A stretch of DNA of 34,373 nucleotides from assembly GCA_023258235.1 (NCBI GenBank), contig JALQZP010000005.1, positions 1-34,373 on the forward strand, in the 5' to 3' direction. Source of the stretch: Terrimicrobiaceae bacterium. Its GTDB lineage: Bacteria > Verrucomicrobiota > Verrucomicrobiia > Chthoniobacterales > Terrimicrobiaceae. The notes under the pieces were generated by a model. The model ran no database searches. It was given only the letters and a program-made list of their open reading frames with translations, and was not told where the DNA came from. Position numbers and translations under genes: made by a program. Within the stretch, counting starts at the first letter, position 1. Each line of letters starts with the position of its first letter. This document shows, piece after piece, positions 8,470 through 16,862 of this stretch.

Positions 8470-9537
8470 ATGAAATACAAACTCCCTAACCGACTCATTG
8501 TTCATACAGCCGTGCTTGTTGCGCTACTGTTAACAGGCCATGCCAGTGGTCAAAACACCCAAGCCCCCAAAATACAAGTTATACAATTGGAAAAACTGGA
8601 GATCAACGAGGGGTTGATCACGGATGAAATTGCCAAGCGCTTCAATTCAAAAGTTAAAAAGCCCAAGGTTACAGGCGAGGTTTCAGCAAAGGACACCATC
8701 CAAATAAATGACAACGAGATCAGCCGGGAGGTCAAAGTCAAGGTTGATACCAAGACCGATTCCACGGACATAGACAACTTGAGGGCGAGCGTTGAAGACC
8801 GCATCAAAGGTGCCTTTGCGGCAACTTTGGCTCAAGAGATGAGTTCCACAAAACTGATGCAGTTGGCCGTTCGCGACAAGTCACTGGATGCTTTGAAAAA
8901 AGAATGGCAGGTCAGCGAGGAGCTCGGTAAACCGTCCGATGCAGCGCCTGAAATGAGTGTTCAGCAGGCGGACTATATTGCAACCGCGAAGATTACGGAT
9001 TTTGTAACGGATCGTAAAGTCATGGGCAATGAGGAGGCTGCGATTTGGTCCAACTCCATTTCCGCAACACTGGAAATCACCAAGGTCAATGGCGGCACCA
9101 AGAAGGTTATTACCGAGTCCGTGGCCGAGGGTGGAAAGGGACGCAGGGGTGTTGGAGGAGAAGCGGCCAATTTCAATGCCCAGCAGATACAAAACATAAC
9201 GCAAAAGCTTTCAAAGCGATTAGCGGAGAGGATTCTCGACAATTACTCGCCGCCCAAGGTCGTTGCCCGTCGTGGTGCCATGATCATTGTCGATCGTGGC
9301 GAGGCTGCCGGAGTCAAAGTGGGGGACAGCTACAAGCTTATCGAGCGAGTCGATAGTTCATTTGGGACAGACGCCGGATTTCCGCTGGGAAATGCAACAG
9401 TGGAAATGGTGAACGAGGATACCTCGAATCTTCGTCTCGATCCAAATGTTCCCGAGTTTGGCGATGCCAGTAAAATAACCGTTCAGAAAAACACCCCCCC
9501 GCCTCAACCCACAAAACCACAAACTAAAAAACCATGA
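8470..9537 (+). CDS. Exported CsgG/LpoB-fold-like protein
   Basis: Signal peptide; alpha/beta layout with QIQNITQKLSKRLAERILDNYSPPKVVARRGAMIIVDRGEAAGVKVGDSYKLIE, reminiscent of CsgG-like proteins and their C-terminal regions; 5 nt after the previous stop. Confidence 0.55.
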   Translation: MKYKLPNRLIVHTAVLVALLLTGHASGQNTQAPKIQVIQLEKLEINEGLITDEIAKRFNSKVKKPKVTGEVSAKDTIQINDNEISREVKVKVDTKTDSTDIDNLRASVEDRIKGAFAATLAQEMSSTKLMQLAVRDKSLDALKKEWQVSEELGKPSDAAPEMSVQQADYIATAKITDFVTDRKVMGNEEAAIWSNSISATLEITKVNGGTKKVITESVAEGGKGRRGVGGEAANFNAQQIQNITQKLSKRLAERILDNYSPPKVVARRGAMIIVDRGEAAGVKVGDSYKLIERVDSSFGTDAGFPLGNATVEMVNEDTSNLRLDPNVPEFGDASKITVQKNTPPPQPTKPQTKKP

Positions 9538-10907
9538 ATAAATATCTAATCAGCAGAATCGCGCTTGTGGCGCTTCTTGGAAGCCCACTGCTTCTCACTT
9601 CCTGCGCCAGCCGTGGTTTGCGTGGAGCGCAAGGAGCTTATCGGGCAGGTTCTATTTCAACCGCTGTCAGTACCATCAATTCTTTGGCCTCAAAAGAAAA
9701 AGAGGGAGCGAGGGATAGTGAATTGGTATTCGTGGAAAAGGGAAACATCAATGCCGTTGCGGGCAATGCCGAATTGGCCAAACAGGGGTATATTCAAGCC
9801 GACCATTCGATCGAGAAGCATCTTATGGCTTCCAAGATTCAGCTCGGAAATGAAGCCGGGGCTTTGCTGGTGAACCTGAATGCGATGCCCTATCACACCA
9901 GTCCTGCTGAGAGGCTCATGGCCGCATCCTATTTAGCGACGTCACTGCTTCAAACCGGAGACCTCACGGGAGCCAGATCGGCTATAAAACTCGCCAAGAA
10001 TCGCCAACTCCAGATTAATGAGGAGTTCAAGCGGCAGATTGAGAAGGAACAGGCTTCGCTTCGTCAGGCTGTGCAGAGCGACCCCAAGATGCAGATCAGG
10101 CTTGACGAGGGAAAGATCGCCCAACAGACAACCAACCTTCAGGCAGCGGTTGCTCAATATCACCCGTACAACGATGGTTTGAGTGTTCCGTACGCCGAGG
10201 CCATTGCCGGCGTCATTCTCGGTAGCGGGCAGAACGCCGAAAAACAGCGGGCGAATGAATCGTTTAACAATGCACTCAAGGCAAATCCAAGCTGCAGCAG
10301 CCTCATTAAGGCGATTAACTCGTCCCCGACTAGTACCACTCACATTTTCATCGAGGATGGGCTCGCTCCGCAGTTGGGATCAACCCGCTTCGATATCCCC
10401 ATCTACATAAATGGAGCCCTGACGACACTTTCCGCCGCGTTTCCTGTTTTTGAGCCTACTCCACTCACGAGTGCGCTGGCTTCGCTCAAAATAGGAGGGG
10501 GCGAGGTAAATGCGAATGTGATCTGTGATTTTGATCGCATTGCAGGCGCCGAGTACCACCGCAAGATCCCTGGTACAATTGCCCGCACGATGGCTTCTTC
10601 CACGCTCAAGGCGGCAGCCGGGATTGCTAGTCAACTTGTTGCAAAAGAAGCTGGTGGCGATTACGGCGGGCTCCTTGCCGGCGGAATAGGAGCCGCATCC
10701 GTTATTTACAACGTGGCAAGCGCACAAGCCGATCAGCGAATCTGGTCGACCCTTCCAAAACAAGTCCGTTATGCATGCGTTTCAACGCCTTCTGGTGGAG
10801 CGATTGAGGTAGGTGGAAAGAGCATAAAGCTTCCTTCCGGCGGGAGCAACATTGTGATAGCTAGGGTCATCAATGGCCAAGTATTCGCCAGAGCCGCCGC
10901 TCTTTAA
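9534..10907 (+). CDS. COG3014-like lipoprotein
   Basis: Lipobox LLLTSCAS; repeat-like N-terminal helices; C-terminal IFIEDGLAPQLGSTRFDIPIYINGALTTLSAAFPVFEPTP...CDFDRIAGAEYHRKIPGTIARTMASSTLKAAA and WSTLPKQVRYACVSTPSG recalls COG3014. Overlaps the upstream stop by 4 nt. Confidence 0.68.
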   Translation: MNKYLISRIALVALLGSPLLLTSCASRGLRGAQGAYRAGSISTAVSTINSLASKEKEGARDSELVFVEKGNINAVAGNAELAKQGYIQADHSIEKHLMASKIQLGNEAGALLVNLNAMPYHTSPAERLMAASYLATSLLQTGDLTGARSAIKLAKNRQLQINEEFKRQIEKEQASLRQAVQSDPKMQIRLDEGKIAQQTTNLQAAVAQYHPYNDGLSVPYAEAIAGVILGSGQNAEKQRANESFNNALKANPSCSSLIKAINSSPTSTTHIFIEDGLAPQLGSTRFDIPIYINGALTTLSAAFPVFEPTPLTSALASLKIGGGEVNANVICDFDRIAGAEYHRKIPGTIARTMASSTLKAAAGIASQLVAKEAGGDYGGLLAGGIGAASVIYNVASAQADQRIWSTLPKQVRYACVSTPSGGAIEVGGKSIKLPSGGSNIVIARVINGQVFARAAAL

Positions 10908-10917
10908 TATTTCGATC

Positions 10918-11367
10918 GTGATTGATTTGAAGCGCGTTATAACTTTTTTTCTCTCGTTCGGCTTGTTTTATTACGGAATCGTGGGTGCCAACGCCTCGAT
11001 TACCGAGGTAAAAAGTTGGAACTCATCCAAGGGATTGCGAGAGTTCACATTCTATATCAACTGCTGCTCAGGAGCCCCGTTCCGATACAATCAGAAAAAT
11101 CCATTCCTTACAGATATTGTCATGGCCAAGAACGCGGGAGGATTTGTCACCATTCAAGGCAAGATTGCAAATAACGCCCCTTGGAGAAAGACGTTCAGGA
11201 TACGTTGGGAGTGGAAATCACAAAATGGTTTGATGTCCACAGCTCCATCCGATGCGGCGCTGACCATGGTGACGCTGGCGGGAAAAGAGCAAGCATTCAT
11301 TCAGGGAACTTCAACGGTTCCGAACCCGATGGGAGCCGTTTTGACATTATTTCCACACGCAAAATAA
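10918..11367 (+). CDS. YcfL-like (DUF1425) exported protein
   Basis: Probable GTG start at 10918 after the upstream stop; hydrophobic leader RVITFFLSFGLFYYGIVGANA; position between COG3014-like and LpoB-like genes matches the known COG3014-YcfL-LpoB arrangement. Start could instead be 10873. Confidence 0.6.
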   Translation: MIDLKRVITFFLSFGLFYYGIVGANASITEVKSWNSSKGLREFTFYINCCSGAPFRYNQKNPFLTDIVMAKNAGGFVTIQGKIANNAPWRKTFRIRWEWKSQNGLMSTAPSDAALTMVTLAGKEQAFIQGTSTVPNPMGAVLTLFPHAK

Positions 11368-11409
11368 CCAAAAAGACCGAATATTAACAGATCAATACCA
11401 TTATAAACT

Positions 11410-12006
11410 ATGAAAATCAGAATCCAATTACTTCTGCCTTTGGCATTAACAATCCTGCTAGGAGCTTGCTCCTCTGTGACCAAGGTTAGCAGTTCACAGT
11501 TCCGCACCACGATGGGGCTTGATCCCCAAGATATCGAGGAGACTTCTTCTCAGATGGCTCAGTCCATGCTTGCCGCCAATGTTTTAACAGCCAAGGGCTC
11601 AGAGGGACGCTCAATTATTGCGATTTCCACTTTCAGAAATAATACAGCGCTCTACGACTTTGATCCGAACCTCATCTTCAATCCCATCCGTGTGACTCTC
11701 AACAAATCCGGAGTGGCCTACTGCTATGTCACAAACGATGTCTACGTTTCGCGCAATCGTGCCGCAGTTTATCATGAAAACCAAGTCCGCGACTTCCTTG
11801 GTGAAGAGGGGCATCTCTCTTCCGGTCCAAAACCACAATACTCTGTGACTTTGGAACTCATCGAGAATGCGGGGTATTCCGGAAACACAACCCAGAAACA
11901 GTATCAAATCCATATGACTCTTAATAAAATCGGTAGTGGACTTGCAATCTGGGAAGATATTAAGCCCGTGAACAAGTTGGGCCGGAGAGCCGCTATTGGA
12001 TTTTAA
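11410..12006 (+). CDS. LpoB-like penicillin-binding-protein activator lipoprotein
   Basis: Lipobox ILLGACSS; LDPQDIEETSSQMAQSMLAANVLTAKGSEGRSIIAISTFRNNT and YQIHMTLNKIGSGLAIWEDIKPVNK resemble LpoB core motifs. Confidence 0.72.
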   Translation: MKIRIQLLLPLALTILLGACSSVTKVSSSQFRTTMGLDPQDIEETSSQMAQSMLAANVLTAKGSEGRSIIAISTFRNNTALYDFDPNLIFNPIRVTLNKSGVAYCYVTNDVYVSRNRAAVYHENQVRDFLGEEGHLSSGPKPQYSVTLELIENAGYSGNTTQKQYQIHMTLNKIGSGLAIWEDIKPVNKLGRRAAIGF

Positions 12007-12023
12007 AAAAAATTAGAGGGCTT

Positions 12024-12986
12024 ATGTTAGAGAAAAGGGCTTCTGAAAAAAGAATCAGCGGCCACTTCGAAAAAACAAAAAAATCGCCAAGGATAGAACT
12101 TCACTTGGTGATCCTTTGTCTCATGTTTTCTTTCAGAAGCGTATCCGCAAACGAGTTGTCTTCGTATGCAGATGGACATCGTGGAACGGGCGACCTTGAA
12201 AAACTCGAGAGCGAGGAGATAAGCGTTCGGTCAGACCCGAGTGTCAGCAGGGAGAAAAAAATGCAGCGCCTGCGAGAGATCTGGCAAAAACAAAGGGAAT
12301 TAGGAGCCAAACAATTAACGCTTGGGGTGAACGGGCCCACAAAAACCAGCGAAATTCAAAAAAAGCAAACACCGCTGACAACCAGATCCGTAAAATATTC
12401 CCAAGAGGGTCATACAGCAAAGAAATCCGTGAAGGCCGACAACACTGTATCCAATGACAGCCTCATTGCGCTTTCAAAAGCCATCATCAGCGTTCTTCAT
12501 CAACGAATGTATGTTTTTTCGACGGACAAGCATTTTAGTGAATACCCCATATCCACGTCAAAATTCGGTATAGGTGACGAGTTCAATTCCTACAAAACCC
12601 CAACGGGGCTTTTTAGGATTCATAGCAAATTCGGAGATGGTTTGAAGCTCGGAACGGTTTTTAAAGGCAGACAACCCACGGGTGAAGTCGTAGTTCCAAA
12701 TGCCAAAGATCGAGATCCAATAGTAACGCGAATTATTTGGTTGGAAGGGTTGGAGCCATCAAACTGTCATGCGTTGGAAAGATGCATTTATATACACGGA
12801 ACCCCACAAGAGGGCGATCTTGGCCGTCCATCCAGTTTCGGTTGCGTTCGCATGGCGTCCAAAGATGTGGCGAAGGTTTACGAAATGCTTCCGGAACACT
12901 CCCGGGTGGCCATTTTGGATGAGCTCGACAAAGGCTCTCTCAAAAAACTGCACTATGTCGAAGAGGAGAGAAGGATCGCAGAGTAG
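12024..12986 (+). CDS. L,D-transpeptidase (YkuD domain)
   Basis: Catalytic signature IYIHGTPQEGDLGRPSSFGCVRMASKDVAKVYEML; upstream FGIGDEFNSYKTPTGLFRI is typical of YkuD domains; N-terminal hydrophobic leader. Confidence 0.9.
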   Translation: MLEKRASEKRISGHFEKTKKSPRIELHLVILCLMFSFRSVSANELSSYADGHRGTGDLEKLESEEISVRSDPSVSREKKMQRLREIWQKQRELGAKQLTLGVNGPTKTSEIQKKQTPLTTRSVKYSQEGHTAKKSVKADNTVSNDSLIALSKAIISVLHQRMYVFSTDKHFSEYPISTSKFGIGDEFNSYKTPTGLFRIHSKFGDGLKLGTVFKGRQPTGEVVVPNAKDRDPIVTRIIWLEGLEPSNCHALERCIYIHGTPQEGDLGRPSSFGCVRMASKDVAKVYEMLPEHSRVAILDELDKGSLKKLHYVEEERRIAE

Positions 12987-13084
12987 TGACGAGTGACAGG
13001 GTTAAGTAACAGGAGAAAAAATGCAGAGATGCTGTGAAGGTTCCAAAACAATTGCCGCTCAACATTGGAAAATGGTTCTTTCAT

Positions 13085-13295
13085 CCCGAATCCGGCTTTT
13101 GAAGTGAAATTTCGGGGCTGCAATCCGGCTCAAATCGCGCGCCCGCCGATAGCCAACCCTCTCCATTTCTCTTCTGAGGTTGGTGGACGGGCCAAAAGCG
13201 GCGCGATTGGATTCCTTGTTTTCGGCCTTAAACCAAAAGCAAGAGGAGATGCTTTTGGTCTAGATAAAAAACTTCTTCAAAAAGCCGGATTCGGG
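13085..13295. repeat. Nested inverted-repeat element (candidate structured RNA or MITE-like element)
   Basis: Outer arms cccgaatccggcttttgaag (13085-13104) and cttcaaaaagccggattcggg (13275-13295) are complementary with one bulge. Ordered inner arms: 13122-13126/13209-13213, 13133-13140/13201-13208, 13141-13145/13188-13192, 13153-13158/13178-13183. Side hairpin accaaaagc/gcttttggt at 13232-13240/13251-13259. Confidence 0.75.
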
Positions 13296-13373
13296 TTAAA
13301 AACGATTGCCGAGGTTGTGTTTCTGCCCTGTATCACTTGATCGGAAGAGGTGCGCGGGCTTGGCGGGCGGGTG

Positions 13374-15233
13374 CTATTTTTCGATGACTTGAAAATCATC
13401 GATGGAAAAGTCGCCGGCGCCCGGTTCCAATGTGACAGCAATCACGGTTGCACCGCGAACGGGGTCCGTGTTCATAAGAACTTCGGGAACTTTACCGGTG
13501 TAAACTGCCTCTTTCGTGGTGATTTTCTTCCACTTGTCAGTAACAGTAAAAACTTCATTTAAATTTAACCCTAAGACCTCCCTGCCAACAACATGTTGGG
13601 TTTCCTGTACACCTCTCTTTGTTTGAACATTTGATGTCTCTACGCGGCCACCGCCCGCAAAAACCGCTTGAACATTGATTCGAGCGCTTTTCACGCGATT
13701 GCCTCGGGCACTGAATGAGAAGGAATACTTTTTACCTGCCTTAAAGGGAATTGGGCCAAAAATGACGGATGTGCCAGGGCTAAAAGACTGACCCTCAGTA
13801 TCCTTGGCTTTAGAAGCCCTAAAGGCGGGCGGATCCATCACTGCATTTTTTTTATTTGTGAATCCCAAATGTAGGAATGAGGATCCCTCGACGGGTTGGA
13901 TGCCAGGGATCGCGTCAGCTTTGACCACCCCACCGAAGGCTCCGAAGTTTCCAGAGGCTTCGCCTAAATGCAAGTTCCAACCGACAGGTTTGGCAATATC
14001 GACAGAGGTGGTCTCGAGTTTGAGATCGTTGAGTGCTGCAAACTTTGGTTCGGTGGCTGTGCCGGTGTTGAGGGCAATGGCAACGCGTCCGTTGGGTTTT
14101 CCTACCACGATGTCAAACAACTTGTCTCCGTTGAAATCTCCTGTGCCGATCGTGGAGATGCCCCCCGTATTGAGGAGGTTTGTCGCTTTGTAGATATCAA
14201 AAGGATCACGGGGCTTTTTGTCATCGATGGGCGGAACCCCCTGCGGCGGGGCGCCATCTTTGGTCAGAAAAGTGTGGAAGGGGATCGTGTCCCCCGGCTT
14301 CCAAGGGGTGGCTGGGCTTAAATAAACGGCGATCCGCCCCCCCCTCTCCGTGACGAGAAGGTCCAGGTGGCCGTCCCCATTGTAGTCCACCACGCAGGGC
14401 GAGAGTTGCTCCATGCCCATCCCGCTGGCGAGAAGATGGCGGTCATTATCTTCAAATTTTGAAATGGTGGCTGACTTGTTAAGAAGGATAAAAATGCTGT
14501 TTGCCGAGTAGGAGCCTTCTCCGAAAATGACATCGATTTTACGATCCCCATTCCAATCTGCGACAAATGGGGAGAGTGCTTGGGCCAAGAAAGGGAATGA
14601 ACCGGTTTTCACAGGTGTTTCCTCGATTTTATCAGGAGCTTTAAAGTCGGGTTTTTTTTCCGTGCCCGTGTTTGGAAAGTAGAACATTCTACCCTGAGCG
14701 GTGGTGACAAGGAGGTTAGACTTACTGCCGAAACTACCATCATTGAACAGAGAAATACGCTGGCCGGTTTTAAAAAAGATGGCCCTCATGTAATCGGCAT
14801 ACCCTTTGTCCTGATGCGTAACATATGTTGTATATAGAGGTGCCGGATACAGGTTGTAGCTTGTGGTCTCAGCATGGGTGAATTTGGGCTCGGTCTTAGA
14901 ACCGCTATTGAAATATATGCGCAAAACACCAAATCCATCCATCGCGGCGATATCGGGGAGACCATCAGCATTCAAATCCGCCACACTCACCGAGAACGCC
15001 AAATTCTCATTGGCAAAGCCGCCATTGGCGCCTGGGACCGTCCCAGTCGCAGTATTAATGCTAGCGAAGCCTGTGCTATCCACCCCCGCACTGAGATCAC
15101 GAGCAGGTGTGGATTCCTCAAAACCGCCGTTTGGGCAAATGCCGCCAAAAACGATCGAATCGGTGAGGGTAAAAAACAGGGCAATAATGATGGCGCGTGC
15201 GACGCCTATTTTTGGAAAAAGGAGTGTATTCAT
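13374..15233 (-). CDS. Exported FG-GAP/VCBS repeat protein
   Basis: Signal peptide; repeated motifs ADLNADGLPDIAAMDG, ADWNGDRKIDVIFG, VDYNGDGHLDLLVTE, GDFNGDKLFDIVVGKPNG; C-terminal beta-rich SIDDFQV region. Confidence 0.88.
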   Translation of the reverse strand: MNTLLFPKIGVARAIIIALFFTLTDSIVFGGICPNGGFEESTPARDLSAGVDSTGFASINTATGTVPGANGGFANENLAFSVSVADLNADGLPDIAAMDGFGVLRIYFNSGSKTEPKFTHAETTSYNLYPAPLYTTYVTHQDKGYADYMRAIFFKTGQRISLFNDGSFGSKSNLLVTTAQGRMFYFPNTGTEKKPDFKAPDKIEETPVKTGSFPFLAQALSPFVADWNGDRKIDVIFGEGSYSANSIFILLNKSATISKFEDNDRHLLASGMGMEQLSPCVVDYNGDGHLDLLVTERGGRIAVYLSPATPWKPGDTIPFHTFLTKDGAPPQGVPPIDDKKPRDPFDIYKATNLLNTGGISTIGTGDFNGDKLFDIVVGKPNGRVAIALNTGTATEPKFAALNDLKLETTSVDIAKPVGWNLHLGEASGNFGAFGGVVKADAIPGIQPVEGSSFLHLGFTNKKNAVMDPPAFRASKAKDTEGQSFSPGTSVIFGPIPFKAGKKYSFSFSARGNRVKSARINVQAVFAGGGRVETSNVQTKRGVQETQHVVGREVLGLNLNEVFTVTDKWKKITTKEAVYTGKVPEVLMNTDPVRGATVIAVTLEPGAGDFSIDDFQVIEK

Positions 15234-16567
15234 CAGAGGGACGTGGCGGATTTGACCTTGGATTCCCAGCGGGTCAGTAAATGGATAATCATGTTAACAC
15301 CAAACTTAAAGCTCATATCCAGCGCAGGAGGCTCGACATTGAAAATAAGACGCTCACGCAAATCAAGAAGTTGCTGGTTCTGAGCTAGATAGGTTGCGTG
15401 CGGAGGCGCATAACCAGGTCTATCCGTCTCTAAGTAAAGCTTTTTGCGATCGGTATCCAAGGCAAATTGCCACATATCTCCGTAGTCGTTGGCGGTGTAG
15501 ATGACGGCGATCTCACCATAGATTTTCAGGCAATAGACAGGTTCCTTGTAGAAATTGATGCCAGGAGGCACTTCTTTCACTTCGGGGTAGTAGGCATGGC
15601 CAGTGAAAACCGGGTGGTTGGGGGGCAACTCCTCCCATTCTTTGTCCTTGTCGGGGAGGACGCGTTTCATCTCGCGGCGGAAGGCGATATCGAAGCGGGA
15701 ATTCCGCCCGGGTCTGGAGCTGTCCCCCCAGATCGCGCCGCCCAAGCTCACATACTTGCGGAGATTTTCCACCTCGGGCTCGGTGAGGACAAAATCTTTA
15801 CTGCCCGTGAGGAAAATGAAGGGCGGCTTGAGGGAGAAAAAGTCAGGGGAATCGAGCTTAATGGTTTTGACGTTTTTGTAGTTCGTCTTGATTTTTCCAC
15901 CGGAGAATTCGGATATGTAGCCAAGCAGGTTGGGGAGACTTCCGTTGTCGATATTGTCGGGTTCGACGCCTCTGCCGGGCTTGGTTCGCTTGACTGTACT
16001 GATGGTGGAGTCCCAATCGCCGCCGGCGTATTGGCCGATGTAGGCGGTGAATTCAAACTCTCTCGAACGCGTGCCTGTTCCGCTGCCGGAGCCCTTGCCC
16101 CAGCCGCCGGTGAATCCCTTGATGCCAGCGGCGGCCGCAGCCGTCATGCCGGTTCCCTTCACTCCGCCGACAGGCGCGGAGGGCTTTGGCGCGGACATGG
16201 TGGTCGCCGCGGGAGCCGCTGTGGGAACGGGAGCCATGACCATCTGCGCCATGCTGAAACTCGTTGGTGAGGTCGCCGTGGTGGTGATGGCATTGACGGC
16301 CGAGTTGTTCACCGGTGTGGGGGTGACGGTGACATCCTGCGTTTGGGGCATCTCCTGCTGGGTTTGCTGTGGCGGTGGAGCGGTCTCCTCGGTGCTGCCC
16401 ACGAAGCCCTCGCTTCCGCCTTCAAAATCGGGTGGTTCCTGCACGGCTTTGAAAAGAACCGTGGTACCGAAAATCGCCACAAAAATCACGTGGATGAGAA
16501 ACGAAATCGTGAAATCCCGGGAGTTTCGGAGCTTGTCTATAAAATTGGCAACGAAGTTGTTTTCCAT
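15233..16567 (-). CDS. DUF4159 domain protein with N-terminal TonB-like anchor and Pro/Ala/Thr linker
   Basis: N-terminal TM segment (FTISFLIHVIFVAIFGTTVLFKAV), low-complexity linker, then EFEFTAYIGQYAGGDWDST...FIFLTGSKDFVLTEPEVENLRKYVSLGGAIWGDSS, typical of DUF4159. Stop overlaps the start of the downstream FG-GAP gene by 1 nt. Confidence 0.8.
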   Translation of the reverse strand: MENNFVANFIDKLRNSRDFTISFLIHVIFVAIFGTTVLFKAVQEPPDFEGGSEGFVGSTEETAPPPQQTQQEMPQTQDVTVTPTPVNNSAVNAITTTATSPTSFSMAQMVMAPVPTAAPAATTMSAPKPSAPVGGVKGTGMTAAAAAGIKGFTGGWGKGSGSGTGTRSREFEFTAYIGQYAGGDWDSTISTVKRTKPGRGVEPDNIDNGSLPNLLGYISEFSGGKIKTNYKNVKTIKLDSPDFFSLKPPFIFLTGSKDFVLTEPEVENLRKYVSLGGAIWGDSSRPGRNSRFDIAFRREMKRVLPDKDKEWEELPPNHPVFTGHAYYPEVKEVPPGINFYKEPVYCLKIYGEIAVIYTANDYGDMWQFALDTDRKKLYLETDRPGYAPPHATYLAQNQQLLDLRERLIFNVEPPALDMSFKFGVNMIIHLLTRWESKVKSATSL

Positions 16568-16862
16568 AAGGGCTGCTTTTTAATGCGATCTCATTCGATT
16601 ACCCAACTGCGTGGAGGCGTGCATTTCCATGTCGATTTTCGGGACCGGCTTGCATGAGATGATTTTGACGTTTGAATATTACCAAAAATGGGGGTTTGCA
16701 TAAGGTTCCGGTGTCGCTTGAGTCCATGTGGGACGGATGCGTTAGTGGATGACCTACCTCTCTGAATCATGTATCAAAGCCTTCCTATCTTCAACTAAAA
16801 TAATCCTTTTTTCCGTGCTAAAACCGCCAAGTTTTGAGTTTCTTTGATTTAGGGGTGGGTTT

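Noticed and set aside
13065-13340. 91-aa plus-strand ORF in the intergenic region
   Set aside because: Overlaps the nested inverted-repeat element, which explains the sequence better; no recognisable protein features.
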